A stretch of DNA of 64,000 nt from Incurvaria masculella (lineage: Eukaryota; Arthropoda; Insecta; Lepidoptera; Incurvariidae), in the NCBI GenBank assembly GCA_946894095.1, contig OX335642.1, positions 13,527,021 to 13,591,020 of the forward strand, in the 5' to 3' direction. The translations under genes and the position numbers were made by a program. Shown piece by piece: positions 12,611-23,410 of the stretch. Numbering within the stretch: position 1 is the first letter of the stretch; the number at the start of each line of letters is the position of its first letter. The notes under the pieces are model-generated. The model made no database searches. It worked only from the letters and a program-made list of their open reading frames with translations, and was not told the DNA's origin.

Positions 12611-12816
12611 AATCCGAGCTGTTGAAGAGCTCTTCGTTTGCATTTTGGTCCCAACGGATTTTACTGCATTATGGCCGGAAGGTTGACACTAATGCCTGTC
12701 TTCTGTTTCACGAAGAAAAAGACAAACGAAAAAAGAGACAGGTAACGGGTTATAGTTTCGGCCGTAAAGTAATTTGGGGTGACGGGTCTGTGACGGCAAA
12801 AGTGTCGCTCGGACAC

Positions 12817-13113
12817 TTTTTAGGGTTCCGTACCCAAAGGGTGCCAACGGAACCCTATTACTAAGCCTGCGCTGTCCGTCCGTCCGTCCGTCCGTAGGTC
12901 ACAGGGCTGTATCTCATGAACCGTAATAGATAGGAAGCTGAAATTTTTACAGTGTGTATTTATTTTGCCGCTATAACAACAAATAGGTAACATTTAAACA
13001 TAATAAGAATTAAAGAGTGTCTCCATACAAAAAACCAGTTTTTTGTGTTAAATCTTGTTTGATGGTACGGAACCCTTCGTGTGTAAGCCAGATTCACACT
13101 TGGCCGGTTTTTC
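12817..13113 (-). repeat. Dispersed lepidopteran GGGTTCCGTACC repeat, copy b
   Basis: Plus strand runs TTTAGGGTTCCGTACCCAAA, a (GTCC)n tract, GCTGTATCTCATGAACCG, TTTGCCGCTATAACAAC, then GGTACGGAACCCTTCGTG and GCCGGTTTTT. Near full length, one tail, no duplication. Confidence 0.92.
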
Positions 13114-13526
13114 TCGTGTAGTCCCCATCCGCCAAGCGCACGATAAGGAAGATAGTTCTAAAAACATAACCAGCTTTGATAAATTAAATAAGTTCCAACG
13201 AGACCTTAGAATTTCAGGCACAGAGGTCTGGCCGCGACGCGATAAGGACGTGATAGCATCATCGCCGCTGAATAGTCGTGAAGTCCTCTCAAGGGTTCCG
13301 TAGCACTTCGCACGAGGAGGCTTCGCTTTGCCGCGACGGCCTGTCGTGGCACAATTACAAGAGGGCCTAATTGGTGGGAGACATTTTTAAAGTCTTTAAC
13401 CCGAGGCTTTCTTTGCCGGCGGTGAATAGATTAGACTCAAGTCCGCAATATAATTAGATTTTTTTCAGGCGAGGCTTTTAACGCAAGATGTCGGGCCAAT
13501 AAAATAATGAAGTTTTTTTAAAAAAG
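13114..13526. other. No gene recognised
   Basis: A GC-rich segment (13210-13380) with a GGGTTCCGTAGC match at 13291 that I judge fortuitous, because the neighbouring blocks of the dispersed repeat are missing. Nothing else recognised. Confidence 0.45.
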
Positions 13527-13725
13527 AGCATGCGACAGGACCATGAACATTCGGCATCGTCGAATGTTTGTTGCACTAAATAGGGTCCTGTGAAGTTCTT
13601 ATGTGTTCTTACGTGCCGTTTGAACTCAAGAAAATCAGCAGTAATCGGATTCGTAAGCGAACTAATTCGCCGACGCTACCGTTTTTGTATGTAGGTGGCT
13701 AAGCGACGTTCGCTTGCTACTCCCG
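13527..13725 (-). repeat. Dispersed GCAGCGTAGCC fold-back family, one arm
   Basis: Shares with other copies the blocks GTTGCACTAAAT, CCTGTGAAGTTCTTA, TTCGTAAGCGAACTAA and GACGCTACCG in the same order. One arm only; the terminal CGTAGCC block is replaced by GTGGCTAAGCG. Confidence 0.7.
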
Positions 13726-14560
13726 TCCTTTTATACAGCCATAAGTACATTTTTTTTTATCAAAATCGGTCAATTAGGATTTGATATACGATTAGGAGGA
13801 GAATTATACGCACACAGAAATTTCATTTATAAAGATGATAATTATTGCCGTAAGAGTTCACAGTGGATTCGAAATCAACAGACTAATGTATTTCCTACAA
13901 TCAGGATTCACACGAGAATATTTTATTCCCTGATTTCGCGTGAGTTACGTCGGTTCCTCCGGACGAAAAACACGGACTTTTTCATTGACTCTTCGATCAT
14001 CCGTTGATGTTAACTCAACCTGTACGCTGAGATTTAATATTTCAACATCGTTTTCGTTCGTTTGCTTGTTTTGGTTCGGTGGTTATGTTTGAAGGGTCAT
14101 TCGTGTTGTGAGAGATAACAACATCTGTATTATGTCTCACCCTTGTGGCGTACATATCTGATGAGCGGAAACTCAATGAAAAAGTAAACAACATTTTAAT
14201 TAATTATGATGAGAACAATGCCACTTTAATGATAAATATTTCACCAGTAGATTTTTCCCCGACTGCAAATTCATATTTAATCCCACTGCCGGCCCGCCGT
14301 TTAATTTAGCGCGTTGTAATCAATGGTAATAATGAAGACGTAAACAGTATCTAAATCAGCTTAAGTGGTAAGTCATAAGCGGATATACAGACAGAAAGAC
14401 AGACGCGTTGGATCTCACGCGCCTTCAACCTGAACCTGGTGATCTATTTCACAAACATATCAACTAGAATTAACTTTCCACCCGTTTGACGCTTTCCAAT
14501 TAATTTCTTCTATTCCATGCGATTGTTTTGTTCTATATGTTACTGTACAGTCTGTTTTGA
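13726..14560. other. No gene recognised
   Basis: AT-rich. A 97-codon frame (13714-14007 plus) translates to no recognisable family. No repeats assigned. Confidence 0.45.
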
Positions 14561-14562
14561 GC

Positions 14563-15357
14563 GGCTCGTAGCCTAGTGGCGCGGGGACTGACCTAGCGTA
14601 CCAGAGGCCCGGGTTCAATACCAACTTGCACCACTGTCTTTCTCTTTCACAGTTCGACAAGTGCATTTCGTCACGAATGCGAGCTGCTCCATGGTTCGGA
14701 ATCCATGTAAAACTGTAGGTCCCCTTCCCCTTATTTTTTTTTTTTTATGTGACTGGACATGGATGGCTAATACCACAAGTTCTGTCATGGTATTAGCCCA
14801 ACACACCACATGGGAACTAGGTGCCATGCCAGGACCTTCCTTATATTGCACGGCTACATTGAACTGGATGGAAAACACGGACAATTTTCATTGCCGCTTC
14901 GACCATCGTTCATCCAATGCGATGGTACCAACCCGGGCGGGATAAACCCTACCACCTAGTAAGTAAGGAAGGGGACCTACAGCTTAACGTGGAATCCGAA
15001 CCACGGCCAGCCTCTCTCAACGGTCGAATGGTCACCCATCCAAGACCAGACCGGACCCAGCGTTGCTTAACTTCGGAGAGCGATCGCCGAAGTGTCGCGC
15101 CACTGGGCCACTGAGGCTGACTAGTGGTAGGGTTTAAGCCCGCCCGGGTTGGTACCATCGCATTAGATGAAAAGATGGTCGAAACGGCAATGAAAAATTG
15201 TCCGTGTTTTCCATCCAGTTCAATGTAGCCGTGCTCATAAAGGGAAGGTCCTGGCATGGCACCTAATTCCTTCGGGAATGTGGTGTATTGGGCTAATATC
15301 ATAACGGTAGTTGTGTGGTATTAGCCATCCATGTCAGGTCGCATAAAAAAAATATAC
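14563..15357 (+). mobile_element. tRNA-headed SINE split by another SINE
   Basis: The left part (14563-14737) has the tRNA-type head: A box TAGCCTAGTGGCG, B box GGGTTCAATACC, then CACCACTGTCTTTCTC and CTGTAGGTCCCCTTCCCC. The right part (15119-15357) resumes with CTAGTGGTAGGGTTTAAGC and continues through GTACCATCGCATT, GTCCTGGCATGGCACC and TATTAGCCATCCATGTC into an A-run. Joining the parts restores the body order of the intact copy at 25845-26258. The interrupting 0.38 kb is a 5S-headed SINE in the other orientation. Confidence 0.9.
14738..15118 (-). mobile_element. 5S/tRNA-chimeric-headed SINE, young copy 1
   Basis: On the minus strand it starts CAGCCTCAGTGGCCCAGTGG (A-box-like), then CCGAAGTTAAGCAACG and TCTTGGATGGGTGACC, which match the conserved 5S rRNA box A and box C control region. 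The family body follows and ends in ACATAA plus a long A-run. Apart from a few substitutions and A-run length it matches the copy at 17892-18285 throughout, implying recent retrotransposition. Inserted in the SINE at 14563-15357. Confidence 0.93.
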
Positions 15358-15454
15358 CAAAGGTTAAAGGATAAGAATAAAAATGAATGTTGTTTAAATA
15401 AAACCTCTGATAAAATTTTGTTAGGGTTTTGTTTACTCAGTGGCTAGTATTTGA

Positions 15455-16086
15455 ATCGAGTCGTATTCACTACGTATAATATTCACAACGTATAATCTTA
15501 TTTTTTTCCAAAAAATTAAAACCATGCATAACGTATAATAGTCACAACGTATAATGTTATACGTTGTGCATGAGTTTAAAAATAAAATAAACTCTTTGCA
15601 TCATGCAGAACGTATAATAGTCACAACGTATAATATTCCTAACATGAATTCACAAAAAAAGAAAACCATGCAGAACGTATAATATGCCAAGAAGCACTGC
15701 ATAAAGCGCCCTAACGACGATACATTTAAGGCTGAAATTGCTACGAGAAATCTGTTGAAGAGTAACAATTTGCTACAACGCTAATTGAGACGGTCGAAAA
15801 GTCGCGTGCGAGTATAATCTTTAATCTTATATCGATAAGGGCGCTTATCGTATGAAATATTTTAGGATTATATGATATGCATGGTTTTCTTTTTTTGTTA
15901 AATAAAGATCAAAACATTATACGTTGTGACTATTATACGTTATGCATGGAGAAATAAGTAATTAAATTTTTTGGACTTCTTCATGCACTACGTATAAGAT
16001 TATACGATCTGCCGATTATACGTTGTGCATGGATTTAAAATTTTGTTAAAATATGACATTATACAATCTGCATATTATACGTTATG
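15455..16086. mobile_element. Fold-back element with paired ACGTATAAT motifs
   Basis: The left half has seven exact ACGTATAAT (15472, 15488, 15531, 15547, 15610, 15625, 15674). The right half has four exact inverted ATTATACGT (15916, 15932, 16015, 16074) plus near-matches. They come mostly in pairs 15-16 bp apart. Larger blocks are also mirrored: AGAAAACCATGCAGAACG on the left against GATATGCATGGTTTTC on the right. The roughly 200-bp centre is unrelated and non-coding. This layout suggests a fold-back transposon with subterminal binding sites, but no transposase or target duplication is identified. Confidence 0.75.
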
Positions 16087-16189
16087 CCGTTCCCCCTTTG
16101 AATCTATACTCAACAATATAATTGTTTCCAAAAGTCAAAGTATTTTGACTGTTCATCTTTTCATTAAACCGGATGTATATCCTAAACTC

Positions 16190-16500
16190 TTTGTTCGACT
16201 GTACATGGATGGCTACCACACCCACGATCATGTTATTAGCCCAACACACAGCATCTCCGAAGGAATGAGTTGCCATTCCAGAACCTTCCCTTTATGAGGC
16301 CGGACGGACAATTTCGTATTGTCGTTTCAACCATCTTTTCATCGAACCCGATGGTACCAACCAAGGGGGCTTAACCCTACCACCTAGTAGAGTAATGTAA
16401 AAAGGTAAGTACAGACTTAGATGGTACAGATCGCATTCGTAACGAAATGCCCTTATCAAACTCAGACAGACAAAGAAAGTGATGCATTTACGGGGCGGAA
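16190..16500 (-). mobile_element. SINE body, head lost
   Basis: Minus-strand copy of the shared body: GTACATGGATGGCTACCACA, AGCCCAACACA, CCAGAACCTTCCCTTTATGA, GATGGTACCAACC, CCCTACCACCTAGTAG, then GCATTCGTAACGAAATGC and GTGATGCATT. The tRNA or 5S head is not recognisable beyond 16495. Confidence 0.85.
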
Positions 16501-16534
16501 CTGAAACTGAACAAAACAGACGCAAAGAGTTTCT

Positions 16535-16830
16535 TCCGTTTCAATTTCAGCCATCGAGTACGACGGAAATGTCGACCGAAACCCATCCCTATAGCGTATC
16601 CACGTACTAGTAATAATACACACACTGACGGCAGTGCCGGCCAGTCAGTTCGTTTACTAATTCCGTCACTACTGACGTTTCTAATTAGGATAACAAGGAC
16701 ACGTAAGAACTTCACAGGACACTATTTAGTTCAACGAACATTCGATGTTGTGCGTCTCGAATTTGTAAGCGAACTAACTACAGTTAGAACGATTTCCACT
16801 AACTCGTGGTTCGTCAGATCGTCACTCCCG
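16535..16830 (+). repeat. Dispersed GCAGCGTAGCC fold-back family, one arm
   Basis: Blocks in order: AATTTCAGCCATCGAGTACG, CGTATCCACGTACTAGTAAT, TGCCGGCCAGTCAGTTCG, CACGTAAGAACTTCACAGGA and AACATTCGATGTTG. They are inverted relative to the 13.5-kb copy. Here the arm is nearly complete. Confidence 0.72.
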
Positions 16831-17213
16831 TTCTTCCATGCTCGCAGTCCCAAGTTGTCGACGACGACGGAGGCTGTCTCGCCCCAATTACGCGAGACCG
16901 CGAAAGCCTACTAGCACGCCACTCGCGAAGATGGAAGCACAGATGTGAACGGAAGCATGTAGGGAGTACATAGGCGAATGCTTATTTACAGGAGTCGTGC
17001 TGCGGTGTGGGTGAGCTTAGCAGAGATACACATTAGCAGTCATGTAATAACGCATTTCATGTTTCACACAAGATGCATGTTCATTCTGCAACAGATTTTG
17101 TAAACTATGTATCTATCTTTATTCCAATAAATGATGAAAAAACATCTAACAGAAGAGAAAAAAGTATATGCTGCCAGAAATGCGTTCCAATAGTACTTTA
17201 TAGGTTCCGGCAC
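16831..17213. other. No gene recognised
   Basis: A GC-rich first half (16840-16930, with GACGACGACGG) grades into AT-rich DNA. No repeat or coding assignment. Confidence 0.4.
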
Positions 17214-17217
17214 TTAA

Positions 17218-17759
17218 GGCGGCCCAACCCGGCGGGACTAACTCATTCGCGGGCACGGTACAAAACCGTGCTGTTGCGCTCTGGGACCTTCTGTGTTTCA
17301 AAGAAAAAGACAGGCTCCGCGATGAGGAAGATGCAACATGTCCACAAAAAAGACAATGTGCATAGTGTATGATTTGGTAAGATTTAAGAAAATTTCAATT
17401 ACAAAACGACTTATAGCTAAAAGTAAACCACGACCGCTGTAGTCAAAAATCTAACAAAAACCAAATAGATTATAAATCTTGATTAAATTAGCTATGTCTG
17501 ATGACTAATTTTTTTAAGATATTCTTACTTTATCATTGCGTAATCCACCTCCAAAGTTATTGTATAAAACGCGCGAAAAATACGAACTTTCGGACCTTAT
17601 AACTTAGAAACCAAACACAATTTTACAATGCCAACGGTCATCAGACATCTAGTTCGATCAAAGAAAGCTATTTTGAGCAAAATTTGGGATCTCTGACAAG
17701 AAATATGGGCGTGATCTTCTTTCCCCTTTTGTATGGGGAGATGAGCGGGATGGGCCACC
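17218..17759. mobile_element. TTAA-flanked MITE, copy 1
   Basis: 542 bp, flanked by TTAA at 17214-17217 and 17760-17763. Ends GGCGGCCCAACCCGGC... and ...GCGGGATGGGCCACC are inverted repeats. The interior contains a local palindrome GCACGGTACAAAACCGTGC and no coding frame. A TTAA target duplication is characteristic of piggyBac-type transposition, so a non-autonomous piggyBac-like element is inferred. Confidence 0.88.
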
Positions 17760-17891
17760 TTAAGTAACAGTGGTCTCACTGCATTTCTTCCCGTACATGT
17801 TGTAGATGGGACTTGTCGTTCGTGGTTCCACGTAAAACTGTAGGCTCTTGGTCCCAACCGAAGGAATATACGCAAGGAAGCTTCACATTGT

Positions 17892-18285
17892 CAGCCTCAG
17901 TGGCCCAGTGGCGCGACACTTCGGCGATCGCTCTCCGAAGTTAAGCAACGCTGGGTCCGGTCTGGTCTTGGATGGGTGACCATTCGACCGTTGAGAGAGG
18001 CTGGCCGTGGTTCGGATTCCACGTTAAGCTGTAGGTCCCCTTCCTCACTTACTAGGTGGTAGGGTTTATCCCGCCCGGGTTGGTACCATCGCATTGGATG
18101 AACGATGGTCGAAGCGGCAATGAAAATTGTCCGTGTTTTCCATCCAGTTCAATGTAGCCGTGCAATATAAGGAAGGTCCTGGCATGGCACCTAGTTTCCA
18201 TGTGGTGTGTTGGGCTAATACCATGACAGAACTTGTGGTATTAGCCATCCATGTCCAGTCACATAAAAAAAAAATATATAAAAAA
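17892..18285 (+). mobile_element. 5S/tRNA-chimeric-headed SINE, young copy 2
   Basis: A-box-like TGGCCCAGTGG at 17901-17911, 5S box-A-like CCGAAGTTAAGCAACG at 17935-17950, box-C-like TCTTGGATGGGTGACC at 17966-17981. Then comes the common SINE body (CTGTAGGTCCCCTTCC, CTAGGTGGTAGGG, GTACCATCGCATTGGATGAA, GGTCCTGGCATGGCACC) and an A-rich tail from about 18264. No T-run terminator lies near the head, so a transcript would read through the body. It is not a functional 5S gene because the 3' third of 5S is missing. Confidence 0.94.
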
Positions 18286-19717
18286 GAAAGGAAAGTCTGT
18301 GTTCCCTGAAAAAACTCGGTAGAATGTGGAAAAAATTGCCCATGCGTCCACCAGCAATATCGGAGGCGACAAACTTTACATAATATTCGTAACCATGAAG
18401 ATAGTTCGGATTACGAATCCGACGTAGTATTAGTGTCATAATGTATTAATTCATTTACATCATTCGCCTTCAAAGTAGTATTTCTAATTCTGAAAACATA
18501 GGTTTACATCTGGTTTCTAAAACAGATGAGTCAATTAGGTAGTCCAATTAAAATGACCAGATTAATGACCAATAAACATTACCAACATTGTTTTATTGCT
18601 ACTTCATTCACATTTACAGAAGTTAATTAAGGTATTTTATATTCAATGTCCGCTTAATAAGAAATTTACTTGATCAGTATGCTCACATATATTATGTTTT
18701 CCGTGTTTTATATTTTTGCATTAATCAATAGTGTATTTTTCTTCGATTCACGCATTATTATTTTAAGACAATGACCGTCTTAATAATCCTTTTTTATTTC
18801 AATGGTCTCATTGATTCATTATTTTACCCTAAAGTACGGAAACACCCATAATACTTGTGTTTAGTTTACATCTAACGGTTTACAGGAATTTTTCATTCCT
18901 TTTCCCACCCCCTGACAAAAACATTGGAATTGTCTTTGGCTTTGGTATGTTCGACCGGTTGGTGTTTTTTTTGAGCATTCTGATTGGGAATCATCGACAT
19001 AGAATCGTGTTTGGCTTCTCGCCTCGGCAATGCCAGCCATGTAGGAGTGAGTGAAATTGTGCCCAACGTGAAGTGTCGGCGTTTGCGAGCTACGAGCAGA
19101 GGAAGGTCAGCCAGCCCAGCAGACACCAGCGGAACTTCAAGACGTAAGGAACCCGCCCTTTGGAACTGAATCAATTTGTTTTCTTCCGACACGGCCCAGT
19201 GTCAACCGGCGGCGACGCGTCATCTGCCTGATGAGTTACCGTCCGCTTAACAACTTGCATGTCCATTAAAAAGCAACATCAAAAACATATTTATAAAATG
19301 AGATCGCAAGCTTAGATGAAAAAGAACAACTAAAACTGACATGGAATCGCGCAACCGCAGTAGGAAGGAGGACAGTATGCCTGCAGGCACAGTGTTCATG
19401 CGGAAGAAACAGTAGGACAATTTTCCTTTTCAACCAATCTGAAATAAAACTATTGTTAGTTCATGTATAACAAATACTAACACAAATGCTTAATGTGTAG
19501 TAAAACATCGTGAGGAACCCCACAACGTAAGTCTATAAAGTTTTTTAGCATTAACCAGACAAGCAAACAATGGGTTCGCTACTAGTTTATTGTGCCTAAA
19601 AACGATCCTTGGGGCGAAAGGGGATTGACTTTAGTCAACCGACGGGTACTCTGGAATAGCTTATTAGTGCTTGGAAGCCAGACTTGAAACCCGCCTTTAT
19701 AGAATTAGTTTAGTGAA
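18286..19717. other. No gene recognised; AT-rich
   Basis: AT-rich DNA with one GC-richer patch (19010-19230). Overlapping open frames on both strands at 18857-19192 do not resemble known proteins. No repeat identified. Confidence 0.5.
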
Positions 19718-19721
19718 TTAA

Positions 19722-20253
19722 GGTGGCCCAACCCGGCGGGCCTAACTCATTCGCGGGCACGGTACAAAACCGTGCTGTTGCGCTCTGGGACCTTCTCTGT
19801 TTCTAAGAATAAGACAGGCTCCGTGATGAGGAAGATGCAACATGTCCACAAAAAAGATAATGTGCTTAGCGTATGATTTGGTAAGATTTACGAAAATTTT
19901 AATCTCAAAACGACTTATAGAACCACGACCGCTGTAGTCAAAAATCTAACAAAAACCAAATAGATTATACTTCTTGATTAAATAAGCTATGTCTGATGAC
20001 TAATCTTTTTAAGATATTCTTACTTTTATCATTGCGTATCACCTCCAAAGTAATTGTATAAAACGCGCGAAAAATTCGAACTTTCGGACCTTATAACTTA
20101 GAAACCAAACACAATTTTACAATGCCAATGGTCATCAGACTACTAGTTCGATCAAATAAAGCTATTTTGAGCAAAATTTTGGATCTCTGACAAGAAATAT
20201 GGGCGTGATCTTCTTTCCCCTTTTGTATGGGGACATGAGCGGGATGGGCCACC
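19722..20253. mobile_element. TTAA-flanked MITE, copy 2
   Basis: 532 bp between TTAA at 19718-19721 and 20254-20257; same ends and interior as copy 1, slightly shorter because of small internal deletions (for example around 19920). Intact TTAA on both sides. Confidence 0.9.
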
Positions 20254-20382
20254 TTAAATGAAGAAAAGCGATGAACACATATCCAGCTATAGCTACGATA
20301 TATCCGACCGATGATCGAGATCGAATATTTTTTCCCATAATACAAATAATCTTTGTGGTTTTTTTATTCTGTAACTAGAAAT

Positions 20383-20757
20383 GAATGGCTAATACCACAC
20401 CCACCATCATTATGTTAGTCCAACACACCGCATCCCCGAAGGAATTAGATGAAATTACAGAACCTTCCTTTTTGGATGGAAAACAAGAAAAAAAATGTAT
20501 GACCGCTTCGAACATCTTACCATCCAATGCGATGGTAGAACCCCGGGCTGGTTTAAACCTAACACCTAGTAGGGGAGAGGGACCTACAGTTTTGCATATA
20601 TTCCGAACCATGGAATTACTCGCATTCAAAACAAAACTCACTTATAAACTCGGAAATATAAATAAAGTGGTGCATTAACGAGGGAGAGGAGTGGGGGAAT
20701 TGAACCCATAACTTCTGGACACGAACGGTTACGAACCGCTCAATTCATACTGGTTCT
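20383..20757 (-). mobile_element. tRNA-headed SINE, near full length
   Basis: The minus-strand head, at the right end, has GCGGTTCGTAACC and B-box-like GGGTTCAATTCCCC. Towards the left come AAGTGGTGCATT, the GGTCCCTCTCCCC block, CATCGCATTGGATGG and the 3' end ATTAGCCATTCATTTC. It is diverged from consensus, with a small internal deletion of the GTAGCCGTG block. Confidence 0.85.
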
Positions 20758-22242
20758 GTTACTACTGTGACAGCGGAGGCCCGCAGCTTGTGTGCGCTGC
20801 ACAAAACTGGCATTTTGAACTCTTTCGTCACAGCTAGGACGGATGCAGCAAGCTGTTGCGTATAGATGAATGCTGTGAAGAACTCCAGTTGTGCGTAGAT
20901 GGTAATAAAAATGCGTCGGGTGGAAGGCGAATGAGAACACAAGACTGGGAAAGAGGGTTATGCACTTGGCCAGAGGCCTTGTACTCGTGGAGCGAACACG
21001 AGTCCAATTCACGGATGCAAGTGTAAAATGTACGGTTAACTTTCGCACTTTAATTAGAATAATTAAAAAGGCACAACACTAGGGTGTGAAAAGGTTTAAT
21101 TCGAAGAAGTATTATTTTCAACGGCGAGTCACCGGCGAATTTGAATTACAAGATTGACCCCACTGATCACTGCAAATAAAATGCATTAAAATACTGAAAA
21201 AAAATAATAGGAGCCACGCCATTGCTCAAGGCAGCAGGGCAGTGTAATCAACATAGAGCAGGGTTTCTTAACCTGTTTGCAGTTATGGAACCGTTGCGAA
21301 ATATCAAAAAAAGGCAGACCCCTTGCAAAATTAATTGAAGGGGAAAAAACAATGCTTCTTAAACAAATTTTTATTCAATGCCACAGAAAAAAGTAAAGGA
21401 ACATTTTTTAGATTCATCACACACAGTATTTATTGTCAACAAACTGGACTTCCAGCACTCATGCCACGGGCGCCTAAGAGGTCTATGGACCACAGTTTAA
21501 GAAACCCTGAGAGAGTTTGTACATTTTCCTGTGCACCTGCGTAGGATGTGGCGGCTGACCCGCGCGGGGCGCCCGCGCCGCGCGCGCCGCCGCCGCCAGG
21601 TCGGCGGACTTGCGCACGCGCAGGTTTGTAGCGTCCCCGCGCCGCCATGACACCCACACCCACGCTCGAGGTCAGCCGACGCGTGCGCTTGGGCAATTCA
21701 TTAGCCTAGGATAAAGCCTCGTTTCATTATTTAAATGGCAATTACGTTTTTTTAAAACTCGTCAGTAAATCATAGGTCCTAAATCTGGCACTGGAGAACG
21801 GTGGTTCACTAAAATGTCGAACTAGTTTCGCATATTTTTATCACAATCCGATTTCAGATAATCGTATGGATGTCGCAAGAAAGTCGTAAGATCAGTTAAC
21901 TTGTAATTATCTTAGATAACGCTTTGAAAAGAACCCCTGATTAGGTTCGGTCGAGGGTACGGTTATGTTAGATTAGGTTGAATCATAAATGGTTAGGTTA
22001 TTTTGGGCCATTTGAAATATTTAATTACTTATATACACCACCGCTTATGATGTGGAAATTTATGGGGGTCCAACATTTACTAGTCTAATCATTAAATGGA
22101 TACATGCCAATTTTAAAAGATTTTATTTAACTTTTTTCCATAAACTAGAGACTAGAAAGAGAACTAGACAGAGAGTGTAAGAAAACAAAACATACAAAAC
22201 GATAGCTTATTGGATACGATCATTATAGGGTAGTCAATCACC
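20758..22242. other. No gene recognised; includes a GC-rich island
   Basis: Flanks are AT-rich. 21541-21700 is an unusually GC- and CpG-rich island in this window. A minus-strand frame (21436-21696) and an alternative frame across the island give Arg/Ala/Gly-rich peptides. One alternative frame reads NLRVRKSADLAAAARAAR and could be a degraded exon, but there is no homologue I recognise and no convincing splice acceptor. Confidence 0.45.
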
Positions 22243-22594
22243 TTAAGAAGATACTGGAGTGATGAAGTTCCATACAATTGCTTGTGCCTGTTTTCTTAGT
22301 CAAACTAAGAAATATTTTTCTGATATTTTCCACATTAAATCAACTGAGAGTTTGACTTTCCGTTTTTGTTTTTTTTTTTATTTTAAACTTATATCCATTT
22401 TATAGGCCTTTTTGTATTTGTATATAAGAGGCGTGTATGACGGATATAAGTTAATTTATAACAAAAAAAACATACAGGCGTAGCCCTCAGTGGATTTATT
22501 TCAAGGGCAAAATATCAAAAAAATATATCTTAATTTGACTGAGCAAACAGACACTAGCCATTGTATGGAACTTGATCACTGCATCATCCTCTTA
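22243..22594. mobile_element. Palindromic MITE, TTAAGAGGAT family, copy 1
   Basis: Begins TTAAGAAGATACTGGAGTGA and ends as its imperfect reverse complement ATCATCCTCTTAA. Inverted arms of roughly 90 bp include GAAGTTCCATACAA, GTCAAACTAAGAAATATTTT and TTTTCCACATTAAAT. The centre is AT-rich with GTATATAAGAGGCGTGTATG. The second copy is at 30866-31463. Confidence 0.8.
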
Positions 22595-23174
22595 ACAAGA
22601 ACGATCTCTGCACGACACTAAATAAATTAGCCACATTGTATTACTTAATAGTAAAGATAAGTAGAGATGACCAAATGAGTGAAAGGACAACTGTTTTTAT
22701 GTTCCTGAGTGCCGTTAGCCCTCGTCGTGACGCCCACACGGCAACGGTCAAGATCACTCCAGCCCACGCGTTAGGCCGAGAACACTAACCTTACCTGCTT
22801 AGCCAACGTTAGGCCGCGGCTTGCGTAAGTTATTGAAAGGGAAACACCGTTGCGAATTCATTCATTAAGTAATCATAAGCCAAGAACAATGTTGGACCGC
22901 AACGCTCACCGTTATGCATTTGGGTAGGTCTCGCCAAGTGGTTGTTTGTAGTGGTTGAATGGGTCTATGCCGCTCATAAAACACTTGCATTTAATGGCTA
23001 GAGGATGCTTAGCCAAATGGCTGAAAGCATCGTTTCATCGCTTAACTATATAGCTGAAACAAGAACGTTGCTTAGCCGCCCACATTTGCATTCGTTTACG
23101 GATACGTTTGCATTCGTTTTGCGTAACCAGGGCATGTATATATATATATACTTCGACCCAGGCGAGCCTAACTA
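22595..23174. other. No gene recognised
   Basis: Several direct variants of TTAGCC(A/G)AATGG/GTTAGGCCG appear between 22780 and 23080 but without a regular period. Includes a (TA)n run at 23138-23150. No coding region identified. Confidence 0.4.
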
Positions 23175-23262
23175 TCTCCTTGAAGGTGAACCTACAGTTT
23201 TACGTGGATTCCGAACCATGGAACATCTGACTTTCTTGACGAAATGCACTTATCCAAATTAG
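23175..23262 (-). mobile_element. SINE body fragment
   Basis: Short piece with the block order of the minus-oriented SINE (ACCTACAGTTTTACGTGG, TTCCGAACCATGGA, GACGAAATGCACTTATCC). Both ends missing. Confidence 0.75.
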
Positions 23263-23410
23263 TTTGTTATTTTTTGTTCAAATGTTTTCAAAGCGTATAT
23301 TTGACGATGCAAATTCCGTGACATTTGGGCGAAAAGTCCATTGGTCGCCATCACAAAGCAAATGTAACAATGCAGCGCGGACACGCAGTAATAAAGCGTA
23401 AATTCATAAT

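Noticed and set aside
13289..13305. Additional copy of the GGGTTCCGTACC repeat
   Set aside because: Only about 11 bases match and none of the neighbouring blocks is present.
14563..14640. Functional tRNA gene
   Set aside because: A and B boxes are present, but no acceptor-stem or anticodon-arm pairing is evident and the segment continues into SINE body. The same holds for the other tRNA-like heads.
17892..18060. Functional 5S rRNA gene
   Set aside because: Only the box A to box C region matches; the 3' third and T-run terminator are absent and a SINE body with poly(A) tail follows.
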